Assembly: GCF_030409685.1 (NCBI RefSeq)
Contig: NZ_JAUFQJ010000006.1
Location: 667,398 to 731,397 of the forward strand
Reading direction: 5' to 3'
Length of the DNA stretch: 64,000 bases
Origin: Ferruginibacter paludis
GTDB lineage: Bacteria; Bacteroidota; Bacteroidia; Chitinophagales; Chitinophagaceae
Part shown: in pieces, positions 24,860-34,895 of the stretch
Position numbering within the stretch: position 1 is the stretch's first letter
Layout of the letters: each line of letters starts with the position of its first letter
Notes under the pieces: generated by a model
What the model saw: the letters and a program-made list of their open reading frames with translations, nothing else
Databases searched by the model: none
What the model was told of the DNA's origin: nothing
Made by a program: the position numbers and the translations under genes

Positions 24860-25855
24860 TTAATTTTTACTTCCTCTCCCCGGCTGATGCATCATTAAAT
24901 CTTCTATCACTATCGCAATCTGGGCAGGTGTTTGTCTAAAAGTCAGATAGGTGAATTTTTCTCCCGGTACCAGTACATTCTTTCCATCGGCCTCCACGTC
25001 AAAATTTAATTTCCGGCTGCCAAACCAGGGCGAAATACCACGCACTGCTACCAGCACGGCTGTTTCATCCCAGCTGTTGCGGCCAACCGTATTGCTGTCT
25101 TTTGCAAGCGCCACACTAAATGCATCTTTTACAGGGCTGTTTTGTATCTTTTCATTATGAATCAGGCGTATGCCGGTTAATATTTTTTCTCCAATTTCAA
25201 AGCCACTGATAATGACTGGCGTGGGCCATTCTGCAAATACTTTTTTAGTGGCTGCCGCATCTACCATCACATTAAATTCATAACCTGTTTTACCATCCTC
25301 GCCTATTCTTGCTGCCATTGAGACCAACTGCTTCACCTTCTTTTTAACCAATGCCTTTCCATCAAGCAATGAATATTCATCTGCAGCGGAATTAAGCAAA
25401 CCGGCGAGGTTGGTAAAGAAACCAACACTTACAATCGTTACACTTTTACCAGGCTGGGCCGCCAATATTTTGCGGTACAATTTCACTGCGTCAACCGCCT
25501 GATCATTTGATTGTAATGCATGCGGATATTTGGCAATAATTGCCTGAGCCCATTGTTGCGAACAATCCTTGTCAGGCTTGTCAGCTTTTACAACTCCTAC
25601 CGGAATATTGGGTCTTTTAAAATAAGCATTGAGTACGCTCAATGTAGGTACCGTAGTTTCAAAGGCGTTGCTTGAAATTGTTGCCAAAATCCGGGCCTCT
25701 CCCTTGTCGGCAAAAGCATGCAGCAAAGCCATCGCACCAACATCGTCATAGTCAGGGGCTATATCAGTATCGAAAATGATGGGTACGGCTGTACGCTGCT
25801 GGGCAGTACCTGTAAAACTAAAAAACAGTAACAGAAGAATACTTAGTTTTTTCAT
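24860..25855 (-). CDS. Secreted nucleoside hydrolase (inosine-uridine preferring type)
   Basis: The 331-residue protein has a Sec signal (1-19). Directly after it comes the calcium-binding nucleoside hydrolase motif IIFDTDIAPDYDDVGAMALL (D29, D31, D35 and the pair D37-D38), close to the standard DTDxGxDD. Further family features are IVSVGFFTNLAGLL and VVDA-like EFNVMVDAAATKKVF. These enzymes split the N-glycosidic bond of ribonucleosides. Export suggests scavenging of external nucleosides; an MFS permease of the nucleoside-symporter type is encoded at 34896. The usual Gly of DTDxG is Ala-Pro here. Confidence 0.88.
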   Translation of the reverse strand: MKKLSILLLLFFSFTGTAQQRTAVPIIFDTDIAPDYDDVGAMALLHAFADKGEARILATISSNAFETTVPTLSVLNAYFKRPNIPVGVVKADKPDKDCSQQWAQAIIAKYPHALQSNDQAVDAVKLYRKILAAQPGKSVTIVSVGFFTNLAGLLNSAADEYSLLDGKALVKKKVKQLVSMAARIGEDGKTGYEFNVMVDAAATKKVFAEWPTPVIISGFEIGEKILTGIRLIHNEKIQNSPVKDAFSVALAKDSNTVGRNSWDETAVLVAVRGISPWFGSRKLNFDVEADGKNVLVPGEKFTYLTFRQTPAQIAIVIEDLMMHQPGRGSKN

Positions 25856-26028
25856 TCAGCATTTTTTGTAGTAACAGTTGCAATTCGCTTATGGCTTAAA
25901 CAGTGAAGTTAACCACTGCAAACCATACAAACCAAAATCATATTATGGACAGGCGGGGATCATATTTATTGATTGTCATCTGAGCTATTTTGTTAATCAA
26001 ATCATCTTTCATTATAAAATTAAAGATC

Positions 26029-26610
26029 ATGAAAAAGTTACTGGTTATACTGTTTGTTTTACCTGCGCTGAGTTGCGTAGCCCAGAAATGGGAGAAAAAA
26101 TATGATTATGTAGACAATTGCACCTGTGGACTTTCGAAAGTAAAAAAAGATGGAAAAATTGGTTATGTCAACAAGGAGGGTGTAGAAGTAATTAAACCCC
26201 AATTTGAAGACGGATTGACGTTCAACGAAGGATATGCGGCTGTAAAAGATGGGCCAAAATGGCGCTACTTCGACAGCACCGGAAAAGCTATTACTGACGC
26301 CATTTTTGATGATGCGCTGAACTTTTCCAACGGTATTGCACCTGCATCTAAAAATGGAAAGTATGGCTACATCAACATCAAAGGGGAAACGGAGATACCG
26401 TTTGAATTTTCCAATGCAAGAGGCTTTGCAGATGGCCTTGCTCCGGCTGCCAACGCCAAAGGTTTTTGGGGATATATAGATCTGAAAGGGAATTGGGTAG
26501 TTAAGCCGATGTACGATTTTACAGATAATTTTGAAAACGGGGAGGCTAGGGTTATCAAAGGAGAAAAGGTGTTCTATATCGATAAACAAAATAAAGTATT
26601 ACATGATTAG
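26029..26610 (+). CDS. Secreted WG-repeat protein
   Basis: After a Sec signal (MKKLLVILFVLPALSCVAQ) the 193-residue protein is made of about four KWG/WG-type repeats: GKIGYVNKEGVEVIKPQF, KWRYFDSTGKAITDAIFDDA, GKYGYINIKGETEIPFEFS and GFWGYIDLKGNWVVKPMY. WG repeats form small beta units and are common in Bacteroidota with no set function. The ATG at 26029 is chosen; the frame opens at a TTG 39 bases earlier that would precede the signal. Confidence 0.8.
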   Translation: MKKLLVILFVLPALSCVAQKWEKKYDYVDNCTCGLSKVKKDGKIGYVNKEGVEVIKPQFEDGLTFNEGYAAVKDGPKWRYFDSTGKAITDAIFDDALNFSNGIAPASKNGKYGYINIKGETEIPFEFSNARGFADGLAPAANAKGFWGYIDLKGNWVVKPMYDFTDNFENGEARVIKGEKVFYIDKQNKVLHD

Positions 26611-26825
26611 GCTCAGTAGTTTGCCGCAGCCTTTTATTCAATCAGTTTGATGGCGTGTGCCCGGTAAAAGCCACGCCTTTTCCTGTTTTTTACATCTCAA
26701 CTTATTTTAATAGAATAAAATCTACAATTAAACGTTCATAAGGCAGATTTAATCTCCAAGAAAAAGACTGCAGACAAGTGAGATCACCCGGACCACCTAT
26801 AAAGCCCTTTTGATTTGGAGTGTTG

Positions 26826-29800
26826 ATGAAATTTATTTTTATGAACACAATTTTTTACCCGCAGAGTCATGGATGTAGTTCGAGACGTCAAAAGGCAGGC
26901 AGGCTTTTTAAGGCTGGCTTTTTGCTGGTTTTGCTGGTTAATATTAAAGCGGCTGCAGTTGCCCAAAATAAAAGAACAACCGGTAAAAGTAGTATTGCCA
27001 AAATAAGGCAAACAGCCTTACATACCCTTAAAACAAGCCGGAATACCATCTGGTTTCAAAAAAATGCGGGGCAATTTGGAAGCAATGACATTTTATACGG
27101 TTTTCTCACATCCTTTGGATCAATGGGTGTGTACAACAATAAGCTAAGAGTGGTTACCCGTCAAGTGGCTGATTCAAAAGAAAAAGGTAAGCAAATCGTT
27201 GACATTACTTTTCCAGGGTCATTGCCAGCCTGGACAGTGCAACCAGGAATGATTTCAGCCGTAAAAGGTTCGTACAACACAAAAGACTCCACCATTGTTG
27301 CACCCATATTCAATGAAATAACATTGAAAAATGTGTACCCGGGTATCAATCTTCGGTTATACGCCGGCGAAAAAGGTGCCCTTGAATTTGACTGGCTGAT
27401 TTCCCGGGCGGACGATTATAAAAAAATAAAACTACATTTTACGGGGCAAGACAGCGTTACATTGAATGAACATGGCAGTGTTGTATTGAATATGAAATAC
27501 GAAGACATGACCATCCTGGTGCCTGAAACTTACCAGGTAACTAACGGGCACAAAGCTGTTTTTGAAACGGGCATGGTCGAGGCAAAAGAAGCGAATACTT
27601 TTCAGTATGATATCGCAGGTAATATTAATACTGCTTTGCCGCTCGTTATAGACCCGGTGATGATGTGGTCTACTTACATGCACAATAACACCAGTACTTT
27701 CGATGAATACCTTTATACCATTGCAGTAAATACGGCGAGTGAAGTATATGCCTGCGGCCTTACCAGCGAGGCAATGAACAACAGCTATTTAAGCGGCGTC
27801 GCACCGGGATTTTTAAGTACCTATAACTATGCAGCGAAACCCTCCGGTGCACAACAATCCGGAATTCTGTATAAATTAAATGCGAAAGGAACGCTTATTA
27901 CCGCATGGACCTATACCGGAATGACCAACAATATACCTGTAGACATGGGAATTTTTCCGAACAACCGGGTATTGATTGTATACCAGACGGACACGGTACA
28001 GATATACTCCGGCGACTTAACCATACGCTACTACAATGGTGACATTTCGGCCGATGTAGCAAACAATGTAACCTCCTACCAGTCGCAAACCATCATCGAC
28101 AACGATGTATTTTACCTGGGTGGAGTTGCAGGCACTGCGCTGCCGCTTTCCATTGTACCTTCCAATGCACCGGATAACACCCTGTTACAGGATGAAGGAA
28201 TAATATTACGCATTGCTAGCGCTACAAGCACCCCTGTCGCAGCCTGGGGCACCTATGCAGGAGGGTCTACCAATGAAACCTTTACGGCTATTGCCGCAAC
28301 ACCCGATAAAACAAAAATAGCTTTTGCCGTACATATCGACGGGGGAGGCAACAGCTTTCCATCGCTGGTAAAACCTGTAGATAATATTATAGCGGGAAGT
28401 GAACTATTGATAGGAAATTTTGATGTTGCTGCGGCTCCTACCAAATTCAACATGTTATCATTCCTCGGGGGTAGTTCCAACGAGGGTAAATTGGCCACAG
28501 GCACCAATGCCGCACTGGTCACAGCAGACAATAACTTCTTTTACGTTGCTGGTAATACCACTTCCACAGATTTTCCCGGCAAAGCGTCCGGAGTTCAAAA
28601 TGTACACGGTACAAATGCAACATTGTATGATCAATTTCTTTCGCAAATTCCGCTGCTTGGCAGTGCCAGCACAGGTTTTATTTCTACTTACAACGGGGGT
28701 GATGCCAATGATATTGTCGGTGGACTTGTGCTTGATCTGCGCACCAAAGATGTATTGCTGTTTGGTTCCACCGAATCCACAGATTTCCCCGTATTCAATA
28801 CGTCACTGTACAGTCCGTTCTACCAGGATATTCATGGAGCAACAACGGATGGGTTACTGGATATCAGCTATACTGTTTTTGCCAATGGTTTAACCACCCG
28901 GAAATTTTCCAGCTTTATAGGTGGCGCTCAAAATGACTACCTGGGGAGCACTGGAAAATTAAAGGGAGCCGGTCATTTTCAGTATAACCCCACCAACGGT
29001 CTAACCTATATAGGTACCACCATACACTCAGATGAAACCACGCTTCCCACTCAATGGATGAGTGACATACCCGGCTTTGACAAATCAATACCAGCAGCAA
29101 CTAAGAGTAAGGACAGTCATTTTATTTTTTCAATGAATCCAAATACGGATGATTTTGGAGATGCTCCGCTCAGTTATGACGGAGCTTCTGCCGCAAGCTC
29201 GGCAGTATCGTTTTTTAATATCCGTATCGGTGCAGAAACAGATGCGGAGCATGAAGCCAACAATTCCGTTTTGGCCAATGGAGATGACCTGCAAAATTAC
29301 GGCTCCGATGACGATGAAGACGGAATCAGTTTTGTTCCTCCTATCGCCACCGGCGCAACAACTTATTCGGTAACCGTGTCTGTATTTAATAATACGGGTT
29401 CTCCGGTGTACCTGGCTGGCTGGATAGATACGGACGGTAACGGAATTTTCGATATTAACGAATATGCATCCGTAACTGTTGCCAGTAGTGCTGTGCAACA
29501 AACACTGGTGTTAAATTTTACAGGTTTACCAGCCTTCACAACAACAACCGGCCTTACCTATTTACGGGTACGTATTGCCAATGTACCCCTGGCATCGTCG
29601 GCAGCTACGGGCTCTTTTGGTAAAGGGGAAGTGGAAGATTATGTTGCTTTACAAACCCTGCTGTTGCCGGTTTTTTTGCAAAAGTTTACTGCAACTCCGC
29701 AGGATGAAAACGTACTACTGAACTGGCTGGTGAGCTCCGGAAACGATGTGGCGCAATACGAAATACAACGGGGACCCGGCGTAACTGATTTTAAAAAAAT

Positions 29801-30197
29801 TGGCACCCTTTCAGCAAATGATAAGTTACGGTATAGCTGGCTTGATGTAAACCCTTTTACGGGTGTTAATTATTATCGTTTAAAAATTACCGGTAAAGAC
29901 AAAACAATCCGCTACAGCGCCCTGCAAATCATCAACTTTAGTAAAAATATACCGGTAACAATCTACCCGAACCCGGCAAACAGCCTGGTGAATGTTTTAA
30001 CGGGCAGCTTTTTTACCAGGCAGGGCACCATCAGCTTTTTGAGCATGGATGGAAAACTACTAACGCAAAAGAAAATCAACAATTTTACCAGGGTAGAAAA
30101 CATCGATGTAAGTCATTACCCGCCGGGGCAATATCTTTTAAGAATAACCTGCGGCGATACCATAACAGTTAAAAAAATCAAGTTGGCTGAACATTAG
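26826..30197 (+). CDS. Large T9SS-secreted protein with SBBP-type propeller and GEVED domain
   Basis: The 1123-residue protein has an N-terminal signal region ending near AAAVAQ. A DUF7948-like segment follows (IWFQKNAGQFGSNDILYG ... GINLRLYAGEKGALEFDW). A long propeller-like part with SBBP-type repeats comes next (TIAVNTASEVYACGLT, FFYVAGNTTSTDFPG). A GEVED domain (DDFGDAPLSYDGA ... GKGEVEDYVAL, roughly 770-930) and a C-terminal T9SS sorting domain with IYPNPANSLVNV and PPGQYLLRI end the protein. It should be exported across the outer membrane by the type IX system. Ligand unknown. Codons upstream (GTG TTG) are also in frame; the ATG at 26826 is preferred. Confidence 0.85.
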   Translation: MKFIFMNTIFYPQSHGCSSRRQKAGRLFKAGFLLVLLVNIKAAAVAQNKRTTGKSSIAKIRQTALHTLKTSRNTIWFQKNAGQFGSNDILYGFLTSFGSMGVYNNKLRVVTRQVADSKEKGKQIVDITFPGSLPAWTVQPGMISAVKGSYNTKDSTIVAPIFNEITLKNVYPGINLRLYAGEKGALEFDWLISRADDYKKIKLHFTGQDSVTLNEHGSVVLNMKYEDMTILVPETYQVTNGHKAVFETGMVEAKEANTFQYDIAGNINTALPLVIDPVMMWSTYMHNNTSTFDEYLYTIAVNTASEVYACGLTSEAMNNSYLSGVAPGFLSTYNYAAKPSGAQQSGILYKLNAKGTLITAWTYTGMTNNIPVDMGIFPNNRVLIVYQTDTVQIYSGDLTIRYYNGDISADVANNVTSYQSQTIIDNDVFYLGGVAGTALPLSIVPSNAPDNTLLQDEGIILRIASATSTPVAAWGTYAGGSTNETFTAIAATPDKTKIAFAVHIDGGGNSFPSLVKPVDNIIAGSELLIGNFDVAAAPTKFNMLSFLGGSSNEGKLATGTNAALVTADNNFFYVAGNTTSTDFPGKASGVQNVHGTNATLYDQFLSQIPLLGSASTGFISTYNGGDANDIVGGLVLDLRTKDVLLFGSTESTDFPVFNTSLYSPFYQDIHGATTDGLLDISYTVFANGLTTRKFSSFIGGAQNDYLGSTGKLKGAGHFQYNPTNGLTYIGTTIHSDETTLPTQWMSDIPGFDKSIPAATKSKDSHFIFSMNPNTDDFGDAPLSYDGASAASSAVSFFNIRIGAETDAEHEANNSVLANGDDLQNYGSDDDEDGISFVPPIATGATTYSVTVSVFNNTGSPVYLAGWIDTDGNGIFDINEYASVTVASSAVQQTLVLNFTGLPAFTTTTGLTYLRVRIANVPLASSAATGSFGKGEVEDYVALQTLLLPVFLQKFTATPQDENVLLNWLVSSGNDVAQYEIQRGPGVTDFKKIGTLSANDKLRYSWLDVNPFTGVNYYRLKITGKDKTIRYSALQIINFSKNIPVTIYPNPANSLVNVLTGSFFTRQGTISFLSMDGKLLTQKKINNFTRVENIDVSHYPPGQYLLRITCGDTITVKKIKLAEH

Positions 30198-30273
30198 TCA
30201 TTTGTATATTACGCTGCCTCCAGATGTGCAACTAAGCAGTCAGCTTCAGCCGGCGTTTACCTTTTGTAAAACC

Positions 30274-30951
30274 CTACCTGGTACAAAACTGTAGTAACGC
30301 TTTCAGGTCAGCCGGGCTGTTAAAATTGATGCTATTCTCTTTCAGGTAGGTTTTAAGATCTTTACCAGGAAAAAGAAGGTGAAAATTTTTACGGCTGGCC
30401 TTAACAAAAGAGTTGCCGGATGTGCCGAGATAGTAGGCAAACTGTTGCTGAAACAATACATCCGTTCTAACCTGCAGCTTATAATTCTGGTTACTAAGAA
30501 TCACAGAGTTGAAGGTTTTAATAGCGCCGGTCTCTGAGGTGGCATCGTATCCTCCCCTTTTTTGATTGACTACCTGCAACGTTTGGCGCTTTACTGCAAG
30601 GATATAATTTCCTGCTTTCAACATCTCCTGTACATATCCCTTTTCATAATAAAAAACGTTTGAATCAATTACGACCGATTTCAACAAGACAGGGTCAGCT
30701 ATGGCAAGGGTATCACCGGCAGCGCCAATAAAATGCATTTCATCCAGCAGGAAATTATAATTAAACTTTTGTTCAGATGCTGTACCATCCCTGAAAAAGG
30801 CTGTGCCACGGGTGAAGGCAGGCATGGCATACATCGCCTCATTGGGCAGCACCCGGGTAGGAATTTCGCCCATTTTTACCGGGTAAAAATTTGACTGCTG
30901 GGCAATAGCAACATTAAAACAGCTAACAAAAATAAACAGTAATAATTTCAT
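30274..30951 (-). CDS. Secreted protein of unknown function
   Basis: The 225-residue protein begins with a Sec signal (MKLLLFIFVSCFNVAIAQ). It contains a beta-rich central region (FFRDGTASEQKFNYNFLLDEMHFI, NYILAVKRQTLQVV) and a helical C-terminus (SPADLKALLQFC) typical of a Bacteroidota exported family that I know only as hypothetical. It is convergent with the T9SS protein upstream and shares no operon. Confidence 0.7.
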   Translation of the reverse strand: MKLLLFIFVSCFNVAIAQQSNFYPVKMGEIPTRVLPNEAMYAMPAFTRGTAFFRDGTASEQKFNYNFLLDEMHFIGAAGDTLAIADPVLLKSVVIDSNVFYYEKGYVQEMLKAGNYILAVKRQTLQVVNQKRGGYDATSETGAIKTFNSVILSNQNYKLQVRTDVLFQQQFAYYLGTSGNSFVKASRKNFHLLFPGKDLKTYLKENSINFNSPADLKALLQFCTR

Positions 30952-31188
30952 ATTTTAAATTAAAGCAGTGGCAGTAATGCTGCGATAATAACCGCATCCA
31001 TATCAAACAAACAATAATCATTGTAAGGTAATATAAAATTCAGCTTTGATCACCTTTCGTTTACATCACCAACTCATTTGTACAATCTGCCGATTTTTTG
31101 AAACGGGTTTTGTTGGCTACATTTATAAAAGTTACCTGTTGACACGGACACCGGAAAAATGATTAACTTACCATCACAATTGTATTGT

Positions 31189-31539
31189 ATGAAAAGTTGT
31201 ATCTGCCTTCTTATTTCTTCGTTATTTCTTTTACCGTTGCTGGCCCAACATACTAACAGCATTATGGGTAAACCCGATCCGTCAAAAAAAACAATGCTTG
31301 TTGAAACCGCCTGCGGCGAATGCCAGCTTGGACTACATGGTAAAAGTTGTGACCTCGCAATACGCATTAATGGAAAGGCTTATTTTGTTGATGGCGCCCA
31401 CATAGATTCTTTTGGCGATGCACATGCAAAGGATGGCTTTTGCGAAGCAGTTCGCACTGCAGAGGTGCAGGGACAAATTACAGGCAATAGGTTTAAGGCT
31501 ACCTATTTTAAACTGATGCCTTCTGGTAGTAAAAAATGA
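31189..31539 (+). CDS. Secreted DUF6370-like small protein
   Basis: The 116-residue protein has a Sec signal (MKSCICLLISSLFLLPLLAQ). The mature part carries ETACGECQLGLHGKSCDLAI, AYFVDGAHIDSFGDAHA and DGFCEAVRTAEVQG, with paired cysteines, which I recognise as the DUF6370 pattern. Two CxxC-like cysteine pairs suggest metal binding or disulfides; the function is not known. The ATG at 31189 is preferred over one at 31159 since the signal peptide starts there. Confidence 0.75.
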   Translation: MKSCICLLISSLFLLPLLAQHTNSIMGKPDPSKKTMLVETACGECQLGLHGKSCDLAIRINGKAYFVDGAHIDSFGDAHAKDGFCEAVRTAEVQGQITGNRFKATYFKLMPSGSKK

Positions 31540-31763
31540 AGTAACCTAATGCCGGATAAAAAATATGCTTCGTTTAAGTGCTATATACTGCACCCAGGCT
31601 GATCACTATCAGCCATAGTTTAGGCAAACGTTATTCTGTTGTGCTTTTGTTCGTTCCATTCATCTTTTGTATTTTTATCGGCCTGCGGTCAAGGGCGGAC
31701 GATTTTAAATTCCACCACATCGCCAAGCCTTCATCGTTTCAATCATTTTTTAATAAATTATTT

Positions 31764-32879
31764 ATGCAATCACGTCGCGACTTTTTACAAAAGCTTACCG
31801 GCTCAGTTATCGCTTTACAAATATCTCCCGCCATTATTGCTGCCAGTTGCAGTAATGCCACCTCTCATTACGATGGTCCTGTTTTGCGTGTTGCTATTAT
31901 GGGGCTTGGCAGCTACGGCACACGGGTAGCAGAAGCTATGAAAGATTGCAAGAAAGCAAAGCTGGTGGGCGTTATCAGCGGCACACCCTCTAAGATAAAA
32001 GACTGGCAGGCGAAGTATAACATACCAGAAAAAAACTGTTATAATTATGAAACATTCGACCAGGTAAAAAACAATCCGGATATTGATGCGGTGTATGTTA
32101 TTACCCCCAATGCCCTGCACCACGACCAGGTGATACGTGTTGCAAAGGCAGGCAAACATGTGATTTGTGAAAAACCCATGTCAATCAATGCAAAGGACGG
32201 GCAGGAAATGGTGGACGCCTGTAAAAAAGCCAACGTAAAATTACTGGTAGGTTATCGCATGCATTTCGAGCCAAAGACACTGGAGATTATCCGCATGCGT
32301 AAAGCCGGAGAGTTGGGAAAAGTGCTATTTTTCCAGGGGCTTTGTGGTTTTACTATTGGCGACCCAAAACAATGGCGTTTAAATAAACAGTTGGCTGGCG
32401 GTGGTGCGATGATGGATATTGGTATTTATGCCATCAACGGTGCACGTTATATGGTAGGCGAAGAACCCATTTGGGTAACCGCCCAGGAAACAAAAACAAA
32501 TCCTGAAAAATTCAAAGAAGGTGTAGATGAAACGATCCAGTTTCAATTTGGTTTCCCAGGCGGCGCAGTTGCCTCCTGTTTATCTACCTACAGCATGAAT
32601 AATTTGGATCGTTTTTTCCTGGATGCTGAAAAGGGATATGCAGAATTGTATCCTTCAACCGGCTACGGCCCCATACAGGGGCGCACCAGCAAAGGCGAAT
32701 TAACCCAGCCACATGTTACGCATCAAACAGTACAAATGGATGAAATGGCGGGTATTATTTTGGAAGGAAAACAACCTCCCGTGCCAGTGGATGGCGAGGA
32801 AGGCGTAAAAGATTTAAAAATTATCGATGCTATTTTTTTTGCTGCCAAAACAGGACAGAAAGTTGACATTAAACTGTAA
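31764..32879 (+). CDS. Tat-exported Gfo/Idh/MocA oxidoreductase, glucose-fructose oxidoreductase type
   Basis: This 371-residue protein starts with a twin-arginine signal (SRRDFLQKLTGSVIAL); the ATG at 31764 is chosen for that reason, and an earlier in-frame ATG at 31578 would bury it. The Rossmann half starts LRVAIMGLGSYGTRVAEAM, the family motif is CEKPMSI, and the second half has GGGAMMDIGIYAINGARYM. It resembles glucose-fructose oxidoreductase and related periplasmic enzymes with tightly bound NADP. It converges with the esterase-lactonase gene (10 bases apart). The window has two other Gfo/Idh proteins. Substrate unknown. Confidence 0.88.
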   Translation: MQSRRDFLQKLTGSVIALQISPAIIAASCSNATSHYDGPVLRVAIMGLGSYGTRVAEAMKDCKKAKLVGVISGTPSKIKDWQAKYNIPEKNCYNYETFDQVKNNPDIDAVYVITPNALHHDQVIRVAKAGKHVICEKPMSINAKDGQEMVDACKKANVKLLVGYRMHFEPKTLEIIRMRKAGELGKVLFFQGLCGFTIGDPKQWRLNKQLAGGGAMMDIGIYAINGARYMVGEEPIWVTAQETKTNPEKFKEGVDETIQFQFGFPGGAVASCLSTYSMNNLDRFFLDAEKGYAELYPSTGYGPIQGRTSKGELTQPHVTHQTVQMDEMAGIILEGKQPPVPVDGEEGVKDLKIIDAIFFAAKTGQKVDIKL

Positions 32880-32889
32880 CTAATAACTA

Positions 32890-34644
32890 TTAAAGCCCCG
32901 GCTGCATTGGCTTACAGGGCGCTTCAAAAGGATTTACGCCACGGGTTTTGAATTTACGGCGGTAAACTTTATCGCGGCTGCTTACATATAATATATCAAA
33001 GTCGGCACCACCAAAACATACATTACTGGCCTGTCCGCCGGGTATGGGGATAATGGCATTTACCCGGCCGAGCTGATCCATTACCTGTAATCCCAAACGG
33101 GAGGTAACATACACTCTTCCGGCGGTATCTGATTTTAATCCGTCGCTCCATGCATTGCCTGCATTATCCGGTACATGCAGCCAGCCATATCGTTGCTTAT
33201 TCGTTAGTGTTCCATCTGCATTGATACTATAAATCCATACCCATTTCGAGGCCGATTCTGTCACATACAATTGTGTTTGATCCGGTGTGAGCGCAACCCC
33301 ATTCGGATATTTGATCCCTTCATCCACAATCACTTTTTCGCCATTGGGACGAATCAAAATAAGTTTACCAGGTTTTTCCGATCCATCAGGAGCTGTGACA
33401 TACATGTTGCCATTCTTCGCCACTACCAGGTCGTTGCCATCAATATCATTGGCAACAACGGTTGCTTTATCATTGGCATCATAGCGAATGATTTGTTTCG
33501 TTGCAGCGGCAGTAGTGTATCTTTTACCATCCGCATCAAAGCAGTTGGCGCTGGCTTTCTTCGCATCCAGCGGCAGCATTGTTACTTTTCCGTCTAACCC
33601 AATTTTATACGTTTTTGATCCGGGAATATCCTGAAAAAAAACTTCCCCTTTTGCGTTGACAGCAGTGCCTTCCGTAAATCCATAGCCCTCACCAACGAGT
33701 TCCCAATCCTGTCCCGGTATCAGCAATTCGCTGAGGTATTTATTTTTAGATGACCCTGTAGTAATTGGCTTTGGCCAGTCTTTCCATAACCAGCGCATGG
33801 CTGCCGGAAAAACGGAAGTCCCATGGTTGCCATTGTGCCCGTCTTCTCCCCAAACATGCGTTACTTCATACCCGCTAAAAGTGAGCGCCCTTTCCATTGT
33901 TTGGTTGGCCATCCACCAGTCGCCGGCATAAATATTTAAATCCTTACTGCCGTCCTGTAAAAAAACCCGGAGCGGTTTAGGTTCGTATTTTCTAATTAAA
34001 GTTGGATAGTCATCAGCACCGCGAAGACCAATATAAGTACCGATGGCGCTGAATACCCGTGAAAATTCAGCAGGCTTTTCCCATGCCGCTGTAAAGGCAC
34101 AAACCGCCCCGCTGCTCAATCCGCCGATTGCACGGTCATTACCATTTTTGGATAAATGTATCGCACGCCCATCAGTTGTTTTCTGCTTGTCAACGGCAGG
34201 TAAAATTTCTTCTACAATAAAACGGGCGTAGGCATCGCCCAAACCATCATACTCAAAACTTCTGTTGAAGCGGTCGTTGGCTACTGTGCCATTGGCTGCC
34301 CGAACCCTGCCGTGCATTACAAAAACACCAATGGTAACAGGCATTTCGTTACGATAAATCAGGTTGTCAAAAACGGTGGGCGCCTTCCATTGAATACCAT
34401 CCTGGCCCACATACACACAGGCAGGTTTGTCTGCACGGTATTGTGCCGGTACATATACCCAATACTCCCGCCAGGTACCGGGAAAAATTACTGAGTTATC
34501 AAAAGTAAATTTCAATACTTCGCCTCTAGGTACACCAGGTTGTTCTATGGAAGCCGAATCAACAGGATATGAAATGGCGGCAGGTTGTGCGAAAATTTGA
34601 CTAGCTGAAATAAGCAGCAGCAAAGCAATCAGTAGTTTGTTCAT
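32890..34644 (-). CDS. Secreted esterase fused to an SMP-30/gluconolactonase-like propeller
   Basis: The 584-residue protein has a Sec signal (MNKLLIALLLLISASQIFAQ; ATG at 34644, since an upstream in-frame start would precede the signal). The N-terminal half (about 30-300) is a CE1/Fes-type alpha/beta-hydrolase with nucleophile motif GGLSSG (Ser near 177) and late His in EDGHNGNHG. The C-terminal half (about 315-575) is an SMP-30/lactonase propeller with NGVALTPDQTQLYVTES and SDGLKSDTAGRVYVTS. The pair could hydrolyse an ester and then a sugar lactone, matching the oxidoreductases on either side. This coupling is inferred. Confidence 0.85.
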   Translation of the reverse strand: MNKLLIALLLLISASQIFAQPAAISYPVDSASIEQPGVPRGEVLKFTFDNSVIFPGTWREYWVYVPAQYRADKPACVYVGQDGIQWKAPTVFDNLIYRNEMPVTIGVFVMHGRVRAANGTVANDRFNRSFEYDGLGDAYARFIVEEILPAVDKQKTTDGRAIHLSKNGNDRAIGGLSSGAVCAFTAAWEKPAEFSRVFSAIGTYIGLRGADDYPTLIRKYEPKPLRVFLQDGSKDLNIYAGDWWMANQTMERALTFSGYEVTHVWGEDGHNGNHGTSVFPAAMRWLWKDWPKPITTGSSKNKYLSELLIPGQDWELVGEGYGFTEGTAVNAKGEVFFQDIPGSKTYKIGLDGKVTMLPLDAKKASANCFDADGKRYTTAAATKQIIRYDANDKATVVANDIDGNDLVVAKNGNMYVTAPDGSEKPGKLILIRPNGEKVIVDEGIKYPNGVALTPDQTQLYVTESASKWVWIYSINADGTLTNKQRYGWLHVPDNAGNAWSDGLKSDTAGRVYVTSRLGLQVMDQLGRVNAIIPIPGGQASNVCFGGADFDILYVSSRDKVYRRKFKTRGVNPFEAPCKPMQPGL

Positions 34645-34895
34645 ACACGAGGCAGTTTTATATATTAGTTGATGCAATATCAGCATAAATAGTATTGCCT
34701 TGATAATATATTTTTCCTGTTCATCTTGTTTAAGTGCACGTGAAGGACAATGATATCATCACTCAAAAATTATTCACATTGCCGGTAATACACCCCGGGC
34801 ACTCTAAATCAATTAAAAAAGCTTGCAGAAAATAAATAACAATCCTTAATTTACGGTGCAGGACTTGCGAATGGTATTTATCTAAAATCAGCTTA

